64,000 bases of DNA from Citrobacter rodentium NBRC 105723 = DSM 16636 (lineage in GTDB: Bacteria; Pseudomonadota; Gammaproteobacteria; Enterobacterales; Enterobacteriaceae): the NCBI RefSeq assembly GCF_021278985.1, contig NZ_CP082833.1, positions 1,240,001 through 1,304,000 on the forward strand, read 5' to 3'. This document shows positions 19,047-28,202 of this stretch, one piece after another. The position numbers and the translations under genes are program-made. Positions within the stretch are counted from its first letter, which is position 1; every line of letters begins with the position of its first letter. The notes below the pieces were generated by a model. The model was not told the origin of the DNA and made no database searches. It saw nothing but the letters and a program-made list of their open reading frames with translations.

Positions 19047-19397
19047 CGTTACCCCTTTCGCCGGCCCCGCTGCCGGTAGTACCGTGCCCGCCTCTGCGCA
19101 AACCGCCGCCATCTTGCACAGGGCGCCATTACTGCCACCCGTAGCCACGCGGCAGCGACCGTCCTGAAATGCCCCTTTCAGCTCTGTCCGTACCGCCAGA
19201 CTGCCGACATGCTGGTACAGTAGTACGGTTCCCCGGCGGGAATATCCCCTCCCCCTGTCCATTCCTCTAACCTCCCTTCACCTGAAAAACATCCTGTGGC
19301 AGAATACTTCTTTCCCTCTCGGGTTGGGAAAGCGTTTATTGTTTGCAGCAACGCTTCTTGCTAATGGCCTTCTCCCGTGATGCCGAAGGCCCTTTTT

Positions 19398-19950
19398 TTA
19401 CTTCCCTTCCAGCACAGCCATCAGCTCCGCCTTCTTTCGGTTCTGCTGGTGAATTTTCTCCAGTTTATTCACGGCATATGCCTCTTCTTCCGCTGTGATA
19501 TGAGCCGTCACATAGCCGTCAGGACTGTACCGGCAGGCACCAGCCTTCATGGCGTTCAGGTAACCCTCTGAGCGCGTGATGGCCTTCAGAGCCCGGATTA
19601 TCTCTTGTGCGACAGCGGTATTCCGCGCGCTTCCATATCCTCATACAGCATTTCCCGGATACAGCAGGCCAGTAACCGTGACACATTGCCCTCAAACAAT
19701 TCCGGCCAATAGGGTTTCAGTGTACTGACAGCCTCCTCCACTGACTGAAGCCGCAAGTAGATGGGCAGTTCCTTTCTGGCCCGGGCCCGTTTTTCTGCCC
19801 GCTCCGCTTCCCAGGCTGCCCTGTCATCCAGCTGCTGTTTCTTCACCTTCCACTTTGGGGGCGTGGTGACGTTAATGATAGTTTAACGGCTGCGGGCGGG
19901 TATTTCCCCTTCCGTTTCAGTGTCAGTACCGGTCGTTTCTGCTCTGTCAT
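19398..19950 (-). pseudogene. finO: finO (F-plasmid fertility inhibition), frameshifted
   Basis: The minus strand carries all of FinO in three frames. The N-terminus is MTEQKRPVLTLKRK from the ATG at 19950. The middle is WKVKKQQLDDRAAWEAER to PLSHKR at 19598-19870. The end is RALKAITRSEGYLNAMKAGA to the stop at 19398. Frame breaks lie near 19885 and 19595. FinO is an RNA chaperone that stabilises FinP antisense RNA and represses F-like conjugation. Together with the traX remnant next door it shows that this part of the island came from an F-like plasmid. Confidence 0.85.
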
Positions 19951-20004
19951 GCTGTACCCTGCCCCTGCCAAATCCATCTATTACGGCCAAAGATACCACA
20001 CACG

Positions 20005-20674
20005 TTACAGGGCCAGAATGCCCAGCACTGTCAGATGCAGAATGTAAAACACCGGGAAAAATCCCCGGGCCATGACCGGGGCAGGGTTCTGGCCGTCAGG
20101 GAAATCAGCCATACCGTCACGCCCGTGACCAACAGCCCCGACAGCGCCATCGGCTCCGTCAGGTCCTCCGCCCGGTACAGCCGTTAGCTGACCGCCAGTA
20201 GCAGCAGCCCCGGAATGCCATAACTGGTCTGAGACAGGGGCTGTCATGCCTCAACCAGTATCACAGCTACCAGGGAGCGAAGCGCGAGCGGGTTTCACAC
20301 CACCTGAGCACCTGGGCCGCCACGGCAAAGGCAAACAGGATATTGCTCTGATACCACGGTAAACCGGCCACGTAATACGCGAACTGGGCAATCACCGCCC
20401 AGCCCCACAACCGGTTAACGGCGGACTGTCGGATATATTCATGGCGGGACAGATTCAGCCTCCATACGAGGGCAAACAGCGGAAACGCGCCCCGCCCGGC
20501 CAGAAATATCCAGTCCTGCTTAAGCTGGAATATCAGATTGATGTGGTCCAGTACCATCAGCACCACTGCCACGCTTTTGATGACATCCCGCTGACAGGGT
20601 GACCAGAGCAGCAGACGGTTCAGTCACTTCCGGCCCCTCATGGAAGTTCCGGCCGTATTGTTCATGTTCTCCAT
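20005..20674 (-). pseudogene. traX: traX (F-pilin acetylase), frameshifted
   Basis: Fragments in different frames match TraX. The central part is VALMVLDH-like followed by FLAGRGAFPLFALVWRLNLS and NRLWGWAVIAQFAYYVAGLP (20267-20590). The distal part is at 20005-20247, ending HLTVLGILAL. The start is near 20674. Frameshifts near 20610 and 20270 break the gene. TraX N-acetylates F pilin. The order traX-finO is that of the distal tra region of F-like plasmids. Confidence 0.85.
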
Positions 20675-20717
20675 TCTTTTGTTCCTTGCTACATACTCAT
20701 ACATAGCTAAGCTATAG

Positions 20718-22871
20718 TTATGAACAATTTTTTTTGTACATATTGTACTTGCAATATGACTCTGATCTATCGAGTGACAAAATCTTATCTGCAATGCATA
20801 GTGCCTCGCCCTTATGGCTTATGATAATTTTTGTGCATGGAAGGGTAGCAATGTAGTCAATAACTTGCATTTCAGATTCACGGTCAAGATTACTCGTTGC
20901 TTCATCAAGGATTAGCAAAGCTGGTTTTCTGTATATAGCCCTGGCAAGTAATATACGCTGAATCTGACCAACGGACAAAAATGCATTAATATCAGTTACT
21001 TGGGAATAATAACCCATAGGTAAGCTATTTATTACGTCATGTATTCCCAGCCCTTTTGTAATGTGAACAACATCATCAAGAGGAACTGTATTATCAAAGG
21101 CAATATTATAAAGCAGAGAACCACTAAGGAGTGTATCTCCCTGTAAAACTGTACCAGTGATTTTTCTGAAAGATTGAATAGTATGTTTCGTAATATTCAT
21201 ATTATTACAGATAATACGTCCTCCGGATGGCGGTAACAGGCCAAGAATTATTTTTACCAGAGTACTTTTACCACAGCCCGATTTACCGGAAACTAATAAT
21301 GTTTCACCAGGTTCCAGCTTAAATGATACACTGGATAAAATTTCAGATGTGGCAGAATAAGTAAAAGAGAGGTTACTTAATTCCAGAGAAACTCCATTCA
21401 CAGATTTGAAAAAAGACGATTGTGTAAGAAACTCAGTCTCCGGGCTGGCTGTTATGACTTCATTGATGCGTTCAATGTGAGCTCCGGACATATAACCCTG
21501 CATCATGAAATCAATGATTTTCATTGAGCGACGGCAAAATTGTTCAGAGTATGAAATAAAAGCAACCAACATACCAATACTAAAATTTCCCGACATAACC
21601 TGAGCACCTCCAAAATACAAAATGGAAACATTTTTCAAAGAGGACAAAAATAAATTCGCTCCGGTAAAAACGATCTGAATATAACCTACTTTAGCTTGAT
21701 TATTTACCACATCCACAAGGCTCTGAGTAAAGTTTCCTCTGACGCCCCTACATTCAGAATACAATTTTAAAAGTTGATGGTTCTTAACACTTTCAATAAC
21801 AGCACCCTGCTGCCTCGCTCTTGATTTGAGCGTGCTCACATTACAATATTTATAAACTTTATACGAAAAAAGTTTAGTGAGAACATAAAGAAATAGCATA
21901 ATTACCACTATTAATGTTAAAGACCTATCATAAATCATCAACATAATAAATGATGCTGATACCATGATAGAGTCCAGTACGGTAGCAAGTAACTGAGTCG
22001 TTGTAGTGTTTTTTATAATATCAACCGAATCAAATCTTGATATTAGGTCCCCAAGCGTTCTTGAGTTAAAAAAGGAGACAGGTAATTCCATTAATTTATT
22101 GTAAAAGCTGAGAGGAAGTTGATATCCGAGCTGAGCGGTCATCCATATCAGGATACCGTCCTTGGCAGAACTTACGACTAACTGTATCAGACTGAGCAGG
22201 AAGTAACCTGATGTCGCGACAATCAGTAGATGCATATCACTATTTACAATAACATCATCTATGATTAGTTGTGTCACCTGTGGTAAACAAATATTAATAA
22301 ACTCGATGATAAATAATAATATCAGTATAAAATAAACAGGTGACTGACACTGCCTGAGCAATGAGAAGAAAAATTTCAAATTTTTAGAGACTGTATAACT
22401 CTTGTCTCTACCGGGAAGCAGATATGTTGATGAAGAATCCGTAATGACAAGACCGGGAACGGACTCAACAACAATACCTGTAAAATGATCAAAGAATTTT
22501 ACATGACCAAGTTTAAGCAAGCCTTTTTCTGGATCATGAATGATAAATTTACCTTTTTTTATTTTTTTCAAAACAACAAAATGGTCACAATTCCAGTGAA
22601 GTATACATGGCAATATCACTTTCCCTAGCTCATCATTATCAACAGATAATACTCTCACATTCATTCCTGCAAAAGAAAGAATGTCATAGACATCATTCAG
22701 GTTCATTCCCTTTTTATATTGAGGATAAATACTCTTCAGTTCCGTCAGATTTAATGGAATGCCATGAAAATTAGCAACCATAGCGATACATGAAAGAGCG
22801 CAATCTGTTCTTTCCGTCTGAAATATAAGTGGCAGATGTCTTTTTTTAAAAAAAATATTCTGTTCGAGCAT
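20718..22871 (-). CDS. Peptidase-containing ABC exporter (C39, bacteriocin type)
   Basis: 717 residues. The N-terminal C39 peptidase keeps the oxyanion Gln18, catalytic Cys24, His97 (in DHFVVL) and Asp113 (in IHDPEKG). A transmembrane domain of about six helices follows at about 170-450. The ATPase has Walker A SGKSGCGKST, signature LSVGQ (one change from LSGGQ), Walker B LLILDEATSNLD and the H-loop ISHK. This is the CvaB/LagD plan: it removes a double-glycine type leader and exports the cargo. The gene follows the adaptor by one base and the candidate cargo lies first in the operon. AT-rich codon use differs from the backbone. It looks intact. Confidence 0.95.
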   Translation of the reverse strand: MLEQNIFFKKRHLPLIFQTERTDCALSCIAMVANFHGIPLNLTELKSIYPQYKKGMNLNDVYDILSFAGMNVRVLSVDNDELGKVILPCILHWNCDHFVVLKKIKKGKFIIHDPEKGLLKLGHVKFFDHFTGIVVESVPGLVITDSSSTYLLPGRDKSYTVSKNLKFFFSLLRQCQSPVYFILILLFIIEFINICLPQVTQLIIDDVIVNSDMHLLIVATSGYFLLSLIQLVVSSAKDGILIWMTAQLGYQLPLSFYNKLMELPVSFFNSRTLGDLISRFDSVDIIKNTTTTQLLATVLDSIMVSASFIMLMIYDRSLTLIVVIMLFLYVLTKLFSYKVYKYCNVSTLKSRARQQGAVIESVKNHQLLKLYSECRGVRGNFTQSLVDVVNNQAKVGYIQIVFTGANLFLSSLKNVSILYFGGAQVMSGNFSIGMLVAFISYSEQFCRRSMKIIDFMMQGYMSGAHIERINEVITASPETEFLTQSSFFKSVNGVSLELSNLSFTYSATSEILSSVSFKLEPGETLLVSGKSGCGKSTLVKIILGLLPPSGGRIICNNMNITKHTIQSFRKITGTVLQGDTLLSGSLLYNIAFDNTVPLDDVVHITKGLGIHDVINSLPMGYYSQVTDINAFLSVGQIQRILLARAIYRKPALLILDEATSNLDRESEMQVIDYIATLPCTKIIISHKGEALCIADKILSLDRSESYCKYNMYKKNCS

Positions 22872-22872
22872 A

Positions 22873-24093
22873 TTATATATCTACATTCTTATCTCTGAAA
22901 AAAGGGAATATCCATTTAATGATTGATGCTTTTCTGGTAGGTATTTCAACTTTAAGACTCATACCTGGAATAACAGTAATCTTTTCCTTTCGCTCAGTAA
23001 TTTTAATTACAACCCTGAAACAGGAATTTTCAAGTTTGAGTCCAAAGTTTGTATAGATATCTTCAGGCTGAAGTGGGACCCTGGATATATCAATGATAAT
23101 ACCATATTCAACCCCAAAACGCTGATAGGGATAAGAATCATATTTCAGCGCCACTCGCGTACCTTTTTTTATTTCACCAATGAGCTCCGGTGATATAAAG
23201 GATACAATCTGGTTTACACTGCCTTGTGGGATAACTGTCAGTATAGTATCACCTGCGTTAACAAAACGACCTGTTCTTTCTACAATTTCTGCAATTTTAC
23301 CCGCAACAGGTGCACGGAGGACAGACTCTGTATCTGAAGCAATACCATACATTTTCATTAATGACTGGAGACTCTCTTTCTTATCTTCATTCTGAATATT
23401 TTTGATTCTGTCAATGGTATCATCCAATTCCTTTTTGAGAGTTATAATTTGTCCTTCTCTGGATAAAATTTCATTATTAAGCGATTGCCGCTGCATTTTT
23501 TTATCAACTAACTGCATCTCAGCATTGTTTTTCTCAATATCTGAAACATACTTCTTTTTATAAGCATCTTGGATTCTATTAAATGTTACTTGCTGAGAAT
23601 GTATCGCTGCATCGAGTAATCTGATTTGACTCGTCATAATCGCAATACTGTTTCTGGTTTGAGCAATCTGCTCCTCTGTTAATTTTTTTTTGGCATCCAG
23701 AGTTTTTATATTAGCCTGTGTTTCACTGCTACTAATCCCTCTTAATTTTGAAAGCATCTCACGATAATTTTCTTCGTTATTTCTGAAATAATGAGTTGAT
23801 GAAGATGCATCGATTGCAAGCAATTTTTCGCCAGTATTAATATAATCACCACCATTTATATAAAGTGCTGATAAAGTGCCTGACTGTTTACTTTTAATAT
23901 TGACAATACCTTTATCAGGATAAACAATTCCGTTAACATCCCTTTTTTGCGTGTATTCTGCAAAAGACATAAACAGAAGGACACAAATAAAAATAAAAAG
24001 TGAGCATATAATAATAACACGCTGAGAATACGTGGTGGTTACAATCACGTCACCAAAATCAGAGCGATAATTTTTCTCAATAAATTTTTGCAT
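22873..24093 (-). CDS. HlyD/CvaA-type membrane-fusion adaptor
   Basis: 406 residues. A short cytosolic tail and one membrane helix (about residues 25-45, VIIICSLFIFICVLLFM) are followed by a lipoyl half (GIVNIKSKQSGTLSALYING), a long coiled coil (about 95-260), the second lipoyl half (LRAPVAGKIAEIVERTG) and a beta-barrel region. This matches CvaA of the microcin V exporter. It links the C39 ABC protein to an outer-membrane channel, presumably chromosomal TolC. There is no good Shine-Dalgarno; an eight-bp perfect hairpin lies just upstream. Confidence 0.93.
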   Translation of the reverse strand: MQKFIEKNYRSDFGDVIVTTTYSQRVIIICSLFIFICVLLFMSFAEYTQKRDVNGIVYPDKGIVNIKSKQSGTLSALYINGGDYINTGEKLLAIDASSSTHYFRNNEENYREMLSKLRGISSSETQANIKTLDAKKKLTEEQIAQTRNSIAIMTSQIRLLDAAIHSQQVTFNRIQDAYKKKYVSDIEKNNAEMQLVDKKMQRQSLNNEILSREGQIITLKKELDDTIDRIKNIQNEDKKESLQSLMKMYGIASDTESVLRAPVAGKIAEIVERTGRFVNAGDTILTVIPQGSVNQIVSFISPELIGEIKKGTRVALKYDSYPYQRFGVEYGIIIDISRVPLQPEDIYTNFGLKLENSCFRVVIKITERKEKITVIPGMSLKVEIPTRKASIIKWIFPFFRDKNVDI

Positions 24094-24101
24094 GATTTTT
24101 A

Positions 24102-24120
24102 AGAGGGGGAATCCCCCTCT
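24102..24120 (-). promoter_or_regulatory. Perfect GC-rich hairpin between cargo and exporter genes
   Basis: AGAGGGGG-AAT-CCCCCTCT is a perfect eight-bp stem with a three-base loop in an otherwise AT-rich operon. It falls between the cargo stop at 24127 and the adaptor ATG at 24093 and is not followed by a T run. It could stabilise the cargo mRNA 3' end, attenuate the exporter or hide its ribosome site. Confidence 0.65.
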
Positions 24121-24126
24121 ATCATA

Positions 24127-24699
24127 TTATCCAACGACAAATTTATTTTGTTCTACAGAAAAATGATAAGCGCCTTCTCTTGTGCTGTTCTGTATAGATT
24201 CAAGAGCATTCTGCGCTACTGATGCGTCAGAAGAATGCACATCCTGGATGTCTTTATTCATGCCCTGTTCAATGAACTGTTTTACATCAGGATCTTTAAT
24301 TTCATCAGCAGAAAACGCCCCTTCAGCTGGCGTACCGCCCAGAGCTTCAAAATGATTTGATACGGGATTAAAATAAACCCGCCCATCATTCTGTAAATTA
24401 TGAATAGCATCTTCACGCATATTATCCGTGATTTGATCGCTACCGGTGTGCGTCTGCATCTCATGCATGTAAGTATTCGCAATATTGACATCCAGACTCA
24501 ATAATTGTGGGTCTGTTGTGTATTTTGGTGTGGATTTCTCCGGAGGCTCAAACAATCCCAGCGCATCAGCCAGCTGAACCCCCCCTTCTGCTCCATGGGC
24601 AAAATCTTCACCGAACTCTCCAAGTCCACGTAATGCTGGCGCAATGTTTATACCGCAGCCATATATTTTTTTACAATCCTCTCTGTTTAGCTCTTTCAT
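24127..24699 (-). CDS. Candidate C39-exported protein with bacteriocin-like leader
   Basis: 190 residues. The N-terminus MKELNREDCKKIYGCG looks like a double-glycine leader (charged start, hydrophobic pattern, Gly at -1) but with Gly14-Cys15-Gly16 where GG is usual. The remaining 174 residues are acidic, contain no cysteine, and begin with a short Gly/Ala-rich amphipathic part before a soluble-looking region (NIANTYMHEMQTHTGSDQ; YHFSVEQNKFVVG at the end). It is much longer than usual class II microcins and I recognise no domain. It lies first in the operon, 34 bases before the adaptor. A ribosome site (AAGGTGAGA) precedes the ATG. Being cargo is inferred from leader and context; bacteriocin or eukaryote-directed roles are both open. 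No immunity gene is evident. Confidence 0.75.
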   Translation of the reverse strand: MKELNREDCKKIYGCGINIAPALRGLGEFGEDFAHGAEGGVQLADALGLFEPPEKSTPKYTTDPQLLSLDVNIANTYMHEMQTHTGSDQITDNMREDAIHNLQNDGRVYFNPVSNHFEALGGTPAEGAFSADEIKDPDVKQFIEQGMNKDIQDVHSSDASVAQNALESIQNSTREGAYHFSVEQNKFVVG

Positions 24700-25159
24700 T
24701 CTCTCACCTTTACTTAAGTTATGTCACACCACTTATGAAACTACGAATTTATAATCATTTTTCAAGGAATATTTTTTTTCTGATTATAAATGGATGTTTC
24801 TCATTGTAAAAACACAAAAATAAGATAATTTAATATATATTAAAATAGCACTAATGAGTATCCATAACCTTACTTTACAGAGTACGAACAAAACTTTAAA
24901 AAATCATATAACCCACTATAAGTTGCAGGCTGATAATTTCATGGCAGCCCGTGGATTATTACGTATTTTATTATTCGTCACCTTAGTGGTTTGTCTTCCT
25001 GCATCAGTCTCCGCCCAAGGTTTTCTCTTTCTTCAGCTCACGGACCATATCCCGCTCCCGCTGTGGTTCACGCAGAACACTCTCCGGCAACGTAGCTTGC
25101 TGGTCCTTCAATGGTCGGGGACTTTCACCCCTTGATCTCTACCTGTCTCCCAGTACTAA

Positions 25160-25175
25160 CTGTATATATACATAG
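25160..25175 (+). promoter_or_regulatory. Degenerate LexA-box-like site
   Basis: CTGTATATATACATAG differs at two positions from the CTGT-N8-ACAG SOS box and lies 20 bases before the umuD-like start. It is probably a decayed LexA site. Confidence 0.4.
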
Positions 25176-25194
25176 GCATATTAAGGAGTATGCC

Positions 25195-25554
25195 ATGTTA
25201 ATTTTCGTCACCTCAGCAACGGAACCAGCTTTGTTCACTGCACCTCTGTTTACAGAACATTGTCTTGCTGGATTTCCGTCGCCTGCTGCTGATTACACAG
25301 AAGAAGAACTGGACCTGAACGCCTGGTGTATCCGACGTCCCAGCGCGACATATTTTGTTCGCGCGATCGGCGACTCAATGAGGAATAAGGGGTTGCATTC
25401 CGGCGATCTACTGGTTAAACCGCAGCAAGGGGATATCGTTATCGCAGAAACAGACGGCGAATTTACAGTTAAACGTCTGCAGCTTAAGCCCCGTGTCGCT
25501 CTGTTGCCGATGAACCCAGCCAATGATGTTGTTCATCGGCTATTTTTCACGTAG
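25195..25554 (+). pseudogene. umuD/samA-like SOS mutagenesis protein, probably inactive
   Basis: About 119 residues with AAGGAG before the ATG. It matches UmuD/SamA/MucA: the cleavage region LAGFPSPAADYTEEELDL has Ala-Gly, the catalytic Ser is in AIGDSM and the Lys in FTVKRLQL. Compared with the family it lacks about five residues after GDLLV (the usual VDRSL-type strand). It also stops after NPANDVVHRLFFT, losing about 20 C-terminal residues. A umuC-like fragment lies 8.2 kb away at 33795, so the usual umuDC pair is split. I judge it a pseudogene although both catalytic residues remain. Confidence 0.75.
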
Positions 25555-25651
25555 CGCACGCACTGATTATGGATACAGTTATTCTGGACTAAAGCCATCA
25601 CAATAAATCGCAGCGCGCGTATCCTTTGTTGTCTTATCCCGCATTATTGCG

Positions 25652-26963
25652 CTGAGGGATCCCCACTAAATCAGCGCTAATAAACCAGCACCATATTCCT
25701 GTAAGTTCTGGCGAGGTGGTTAAGAACGGTGCTCAGCACCGTTCGCCTTAAAATCAGCGGAGAGTGTCGTAAGATATTCTCCGCTAACGTCAGATACGAG
25801 ATTACCCGCCGCGATTTAATACTGTTGGCCTGGTATCTCAGGTGTAATCCTTTATGTTCAGCATGATAGCCAATAAGCCACAGCGCTATTGTACTCAGCG
25901 TTGCCAGCAGACTCAGCACCAGCATTCTTCCCGCTGAACGGCTGTAACTCGCCCGTAGCCCGAACCCGAAGCGTTCGCTTTTCTCATCCCGGAAGTTCTG
26001 CTCTATCTGCATACGACGACTATATAACTTCATGATTTCACGTGGCTTAAAATCGTCTGAGCTGCTGAAGATAAGCCACGGGTCTTTTGCTGAAGAACGC
26101 CCGTCCTGAGCCTGAGATTTCCGTTTTATACGGCACCTTGAGTGCCGGTGTTTCCGGCCTTTCGGTTCTTTCCTGTGCAGATAAAAATGACCATCACACC
26201 GGGCATATTCGGCCTGCGCAGGTGTACCCGACCCCAGATATTTCGGTTTGCTGCTGGCCTGTAATTCCTGACGCCTGAACCAGCACTCCCCTTTGCTGTT
26301 CAGCCGCATCTGGATATTCCCCCTGACGCGACCAATAAAATCCCGGCCGAGTGACCTGATATGCCGGAACCATGCGTTCTGGAAGCCCGCATTAGTAATG
26401 ATTATGACTCTGGCCTTCGGGTTTACCGCCCCGGCAAGGGCATCCAGGAAGTCTTTTTATATCTGCGAGTTCTGTTGTTTTTCTGACGGGACTATCCAGC
26501 TTAGCAGGGGAAGTGAGCGTCCGTCACAGAGCAGGATGGCGCGGAGAACATGGTATTCCTGAGACGGATAACCACTCCAGTCAACAGCAATAACACACAG
26601 CGATAATTTTTGCGTCAGCATGGTAATAATGCCTTTGAAAATCAGAGGAATATCAGAATGGAGTGATTCATTACCCAGCAGGCGATCAACGCGTTTGATT
26701 TTATTTTTGACCTGAGCAGTGCCGGGTAAATAACGTCCGATACTGGTCAGCGTCAGTGATGCACCGTTGATTAAAGCAAGGGTGGCATCCAGTAAAGCAT
26801 TTTGTCGGTATTTGTGAAACGGAGCTAAGGTATCGCGGAAGAAATTCTGACATACTTGATAAGCAGGCATAGAGGTGATCTCATTGAATTGGTTGCACAA
26901 TCAGTAGATCACAAAACTCTGTGCCTGTCTTTTTTCACCCGCCCATTACTGGGGATTCCTCAG
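25652..26963 (-). mobile_element. IS4-family (IS10-like) insertion sequence with 12-bp target duplication
   Basis: Terminal inverted repeats CTGAGGGATCCCC at 25652 and GGGGATTCCTCAG ending at 26963 bound a 1312-bp element. Direct repeats CGCATTATTGCG at 25640-25651 and 26964-26975 are perfect, so insertion was recent or by an intact copy. The joined target reads CCCGCATTATTGCGGG, a palindrome, so the element landed in a hairpin. The ends resemble IS10; the 12-bp duplication is longer than the 9 bp of IS10 and nearer to IS4 itself. Confidence 0.88.
25677..26900 (-). pseudogene. IS4-family transposase with one in-frame stop
   Basis: The frame from 26900 to 25677 encodes about 407 residues of an IS10-like DDE transposase: ALINGASLTLTSIGRYLPGT at the start, VIAVDWSGYPSQEYHVLRA with the first catalytic Asp, ITNAGFQNAWFRHI with the second, and the YSRRMQIEQNFRDEKS signature with the Glu. 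A single TAA at 26457-26459 interrupts the same frame between NSQI and KDFLDAL. All other sequence is open, so a point nonsense mutation silenced it after insertion. Confidence 0.85.
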
Positions 26964-26975
26964 CGCATTATTGCG

Positions 26976-27454
26976 GGTAAAACCAAATACGTAAAAGATC
27001 CTTTTTTAGCTGCGGGTCACGCTGAAGCCAATAATGACGCGGGCTAAGGGCTGTTTGACGGTTTTTGGGAGAAATGGGGTAATGCCAGAACAGGCCTGCA
27101 AGAATAGGAAGGGGGGCGTTATGTGAATTCTGACAGGTACAGCCCTCCCGCCCTGTAACAAAGTAATTTTTCACACAGCACAATTTGGGGACCGCCTTCC
27201 GGTGAAGGTTGACAGCATCCAGATACTATAGCTGTGTTATAGAATATATATCAGGTGATTAAAATTAATGCTCTAATGAGAGAAAACTATCTTTATATTC
27301 TATTAAGATAGCTTCTTAATTTGAAAATATAATTATGCGCAGCCAGTTGCATAAAAATTTTATAGACCTGAATTTAATTACAGGAAGAACGCCTGTTAGT
27401 GACGTTCTTCCCGGGTTGTAGTCAATATTTATAATATAATATTAAAGATAATTA
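26976..27454. other. Gene-free spacer between IS4 element and effector block
   Basis: I see no credible gene. It continues the interrupted hairpin target on the left and becomes strongly AT-rich toward 27454. A stem GGAAGAACG / CGTTCTTCC at about 27382-27412 lies just after the end of the minus-strand gene at 27455 and could be its terminator. Confidence 0.4.
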
Positions 27455-28039
27455 TTATGCCGACATGGCATTTGCCATAATAATATATCTTTTTACGTCA
27501 TTCTGAAGTTTTTTAATGTTAATATCCTGACTGATATTTTTCTCGAAAAATATGTCTGCTAGCTGATTTGCCAACATATCTGCAGCCTTATTCTTCACAC
27601 CTCTGTCCATGCCCTCACAAAGAGAGGCTGTTTTTTTACCAAAAGAGCCATTTCCGGTTATGATATGATTTATAGAACTTTGTGCTGAGCGGGCATCTAA
27701 TTTGATGCCAAAATCCTTAGATATCATAGCAAAAACTCTTTGTCGAACCCTTCCAGTAACGTTTGTGTTATTTTCAGCGCAATACTTATCAATTCCAATA
27801 TTGACTAATCGTGATGGATAAATTACTTTTTCATCTTTTTTCCATGCTAAAAGATCTTTAGTGCTCTGCCGGGAAACCGTACTCAGAATCTGTTTATTCA
27901 TATGATCAGTAGAGAAACTGACACTTCTGCCCCCCATTGTGCATTTCAGAACCTCTTCAGTTCTTCCCCAGCAGGACGACTTCCTAGAAAAATTGATCCC
28001 CAAAGAACTGAAAGAGCTTCCTGATATATTCGCTGGCAT
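27455..28039 (-). CDS. WxxxE-family candidate type III effector (EspM/EspT-like), copy A
   Basis: 194 residues with a Ser-rich N-terminus (MPANISGSSFSSLGINF) suited to type III secretion. The WxxxE motif is WKKDE at residues 66-70. The C-terminal half (GRVRQRVFAMISKDFGIKLD, then LADIFFEKN) is shared with copy B at 30648 and the decayed copy at 33220. Proteins of this family (Map, EspM, EspT, IpgB) act in host cells as guanine-nucleotide exchange factors for Rho GTPases and remodel actin. Which GTPase is targeted cannot be read here. Neighbours are an NleG-type effector and IS debris. Gene is low in GC; no chaperone gene is adjacent. Confidence 0.78.
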   Translation of the reverse strand: MPANISGSSFSSLGINFSRKSSCWGRTEEVLKCTMGGRSVSFSTDHMNKQILSTVSRQSTKDLLAWKKDEKVIYPSRLVNIGIDKYCAENNTNVTGRVRQRVFAMISKDFGIKLDARSAQSSINHIITGNGSFGKKTASLCEGMDRGVKNKAADMLANQLADIFFEKNISQDINIKKLQNDVKRYIIMANAMSA

Positions 28040-28202
28040 AGTAATTCCTTTATTTGTCTGTATTTACAATATAGCAAGCTTATGGTTATGTTAGCGGAAA
28101 AAAATCATTACGTAAAGGATGATGTAATGAATTTTATTTCCCTAATGCGTTTATTGCATTTATTATTGTTTATTTTTTGTTAGTAATTTAAAAGGAAAAC
28201 AT

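Noticed and set aside
22870..24700. Idea that the operon is the known microcin V system
   Set aside because: Exporter and adaptor share the CvaB/CvaA plan, but the cargo is far longer and unlike CvaC, and no cvi-like immunity gene is present.
24854..25135. Plus-strand frame with a hydrophobic, signal-like segment, considered as an immunity gene for the secretion operon
   Set aside because: No ribosome site, opposite direction, and the second half looks like non-coding debris; kept out for lack of support.
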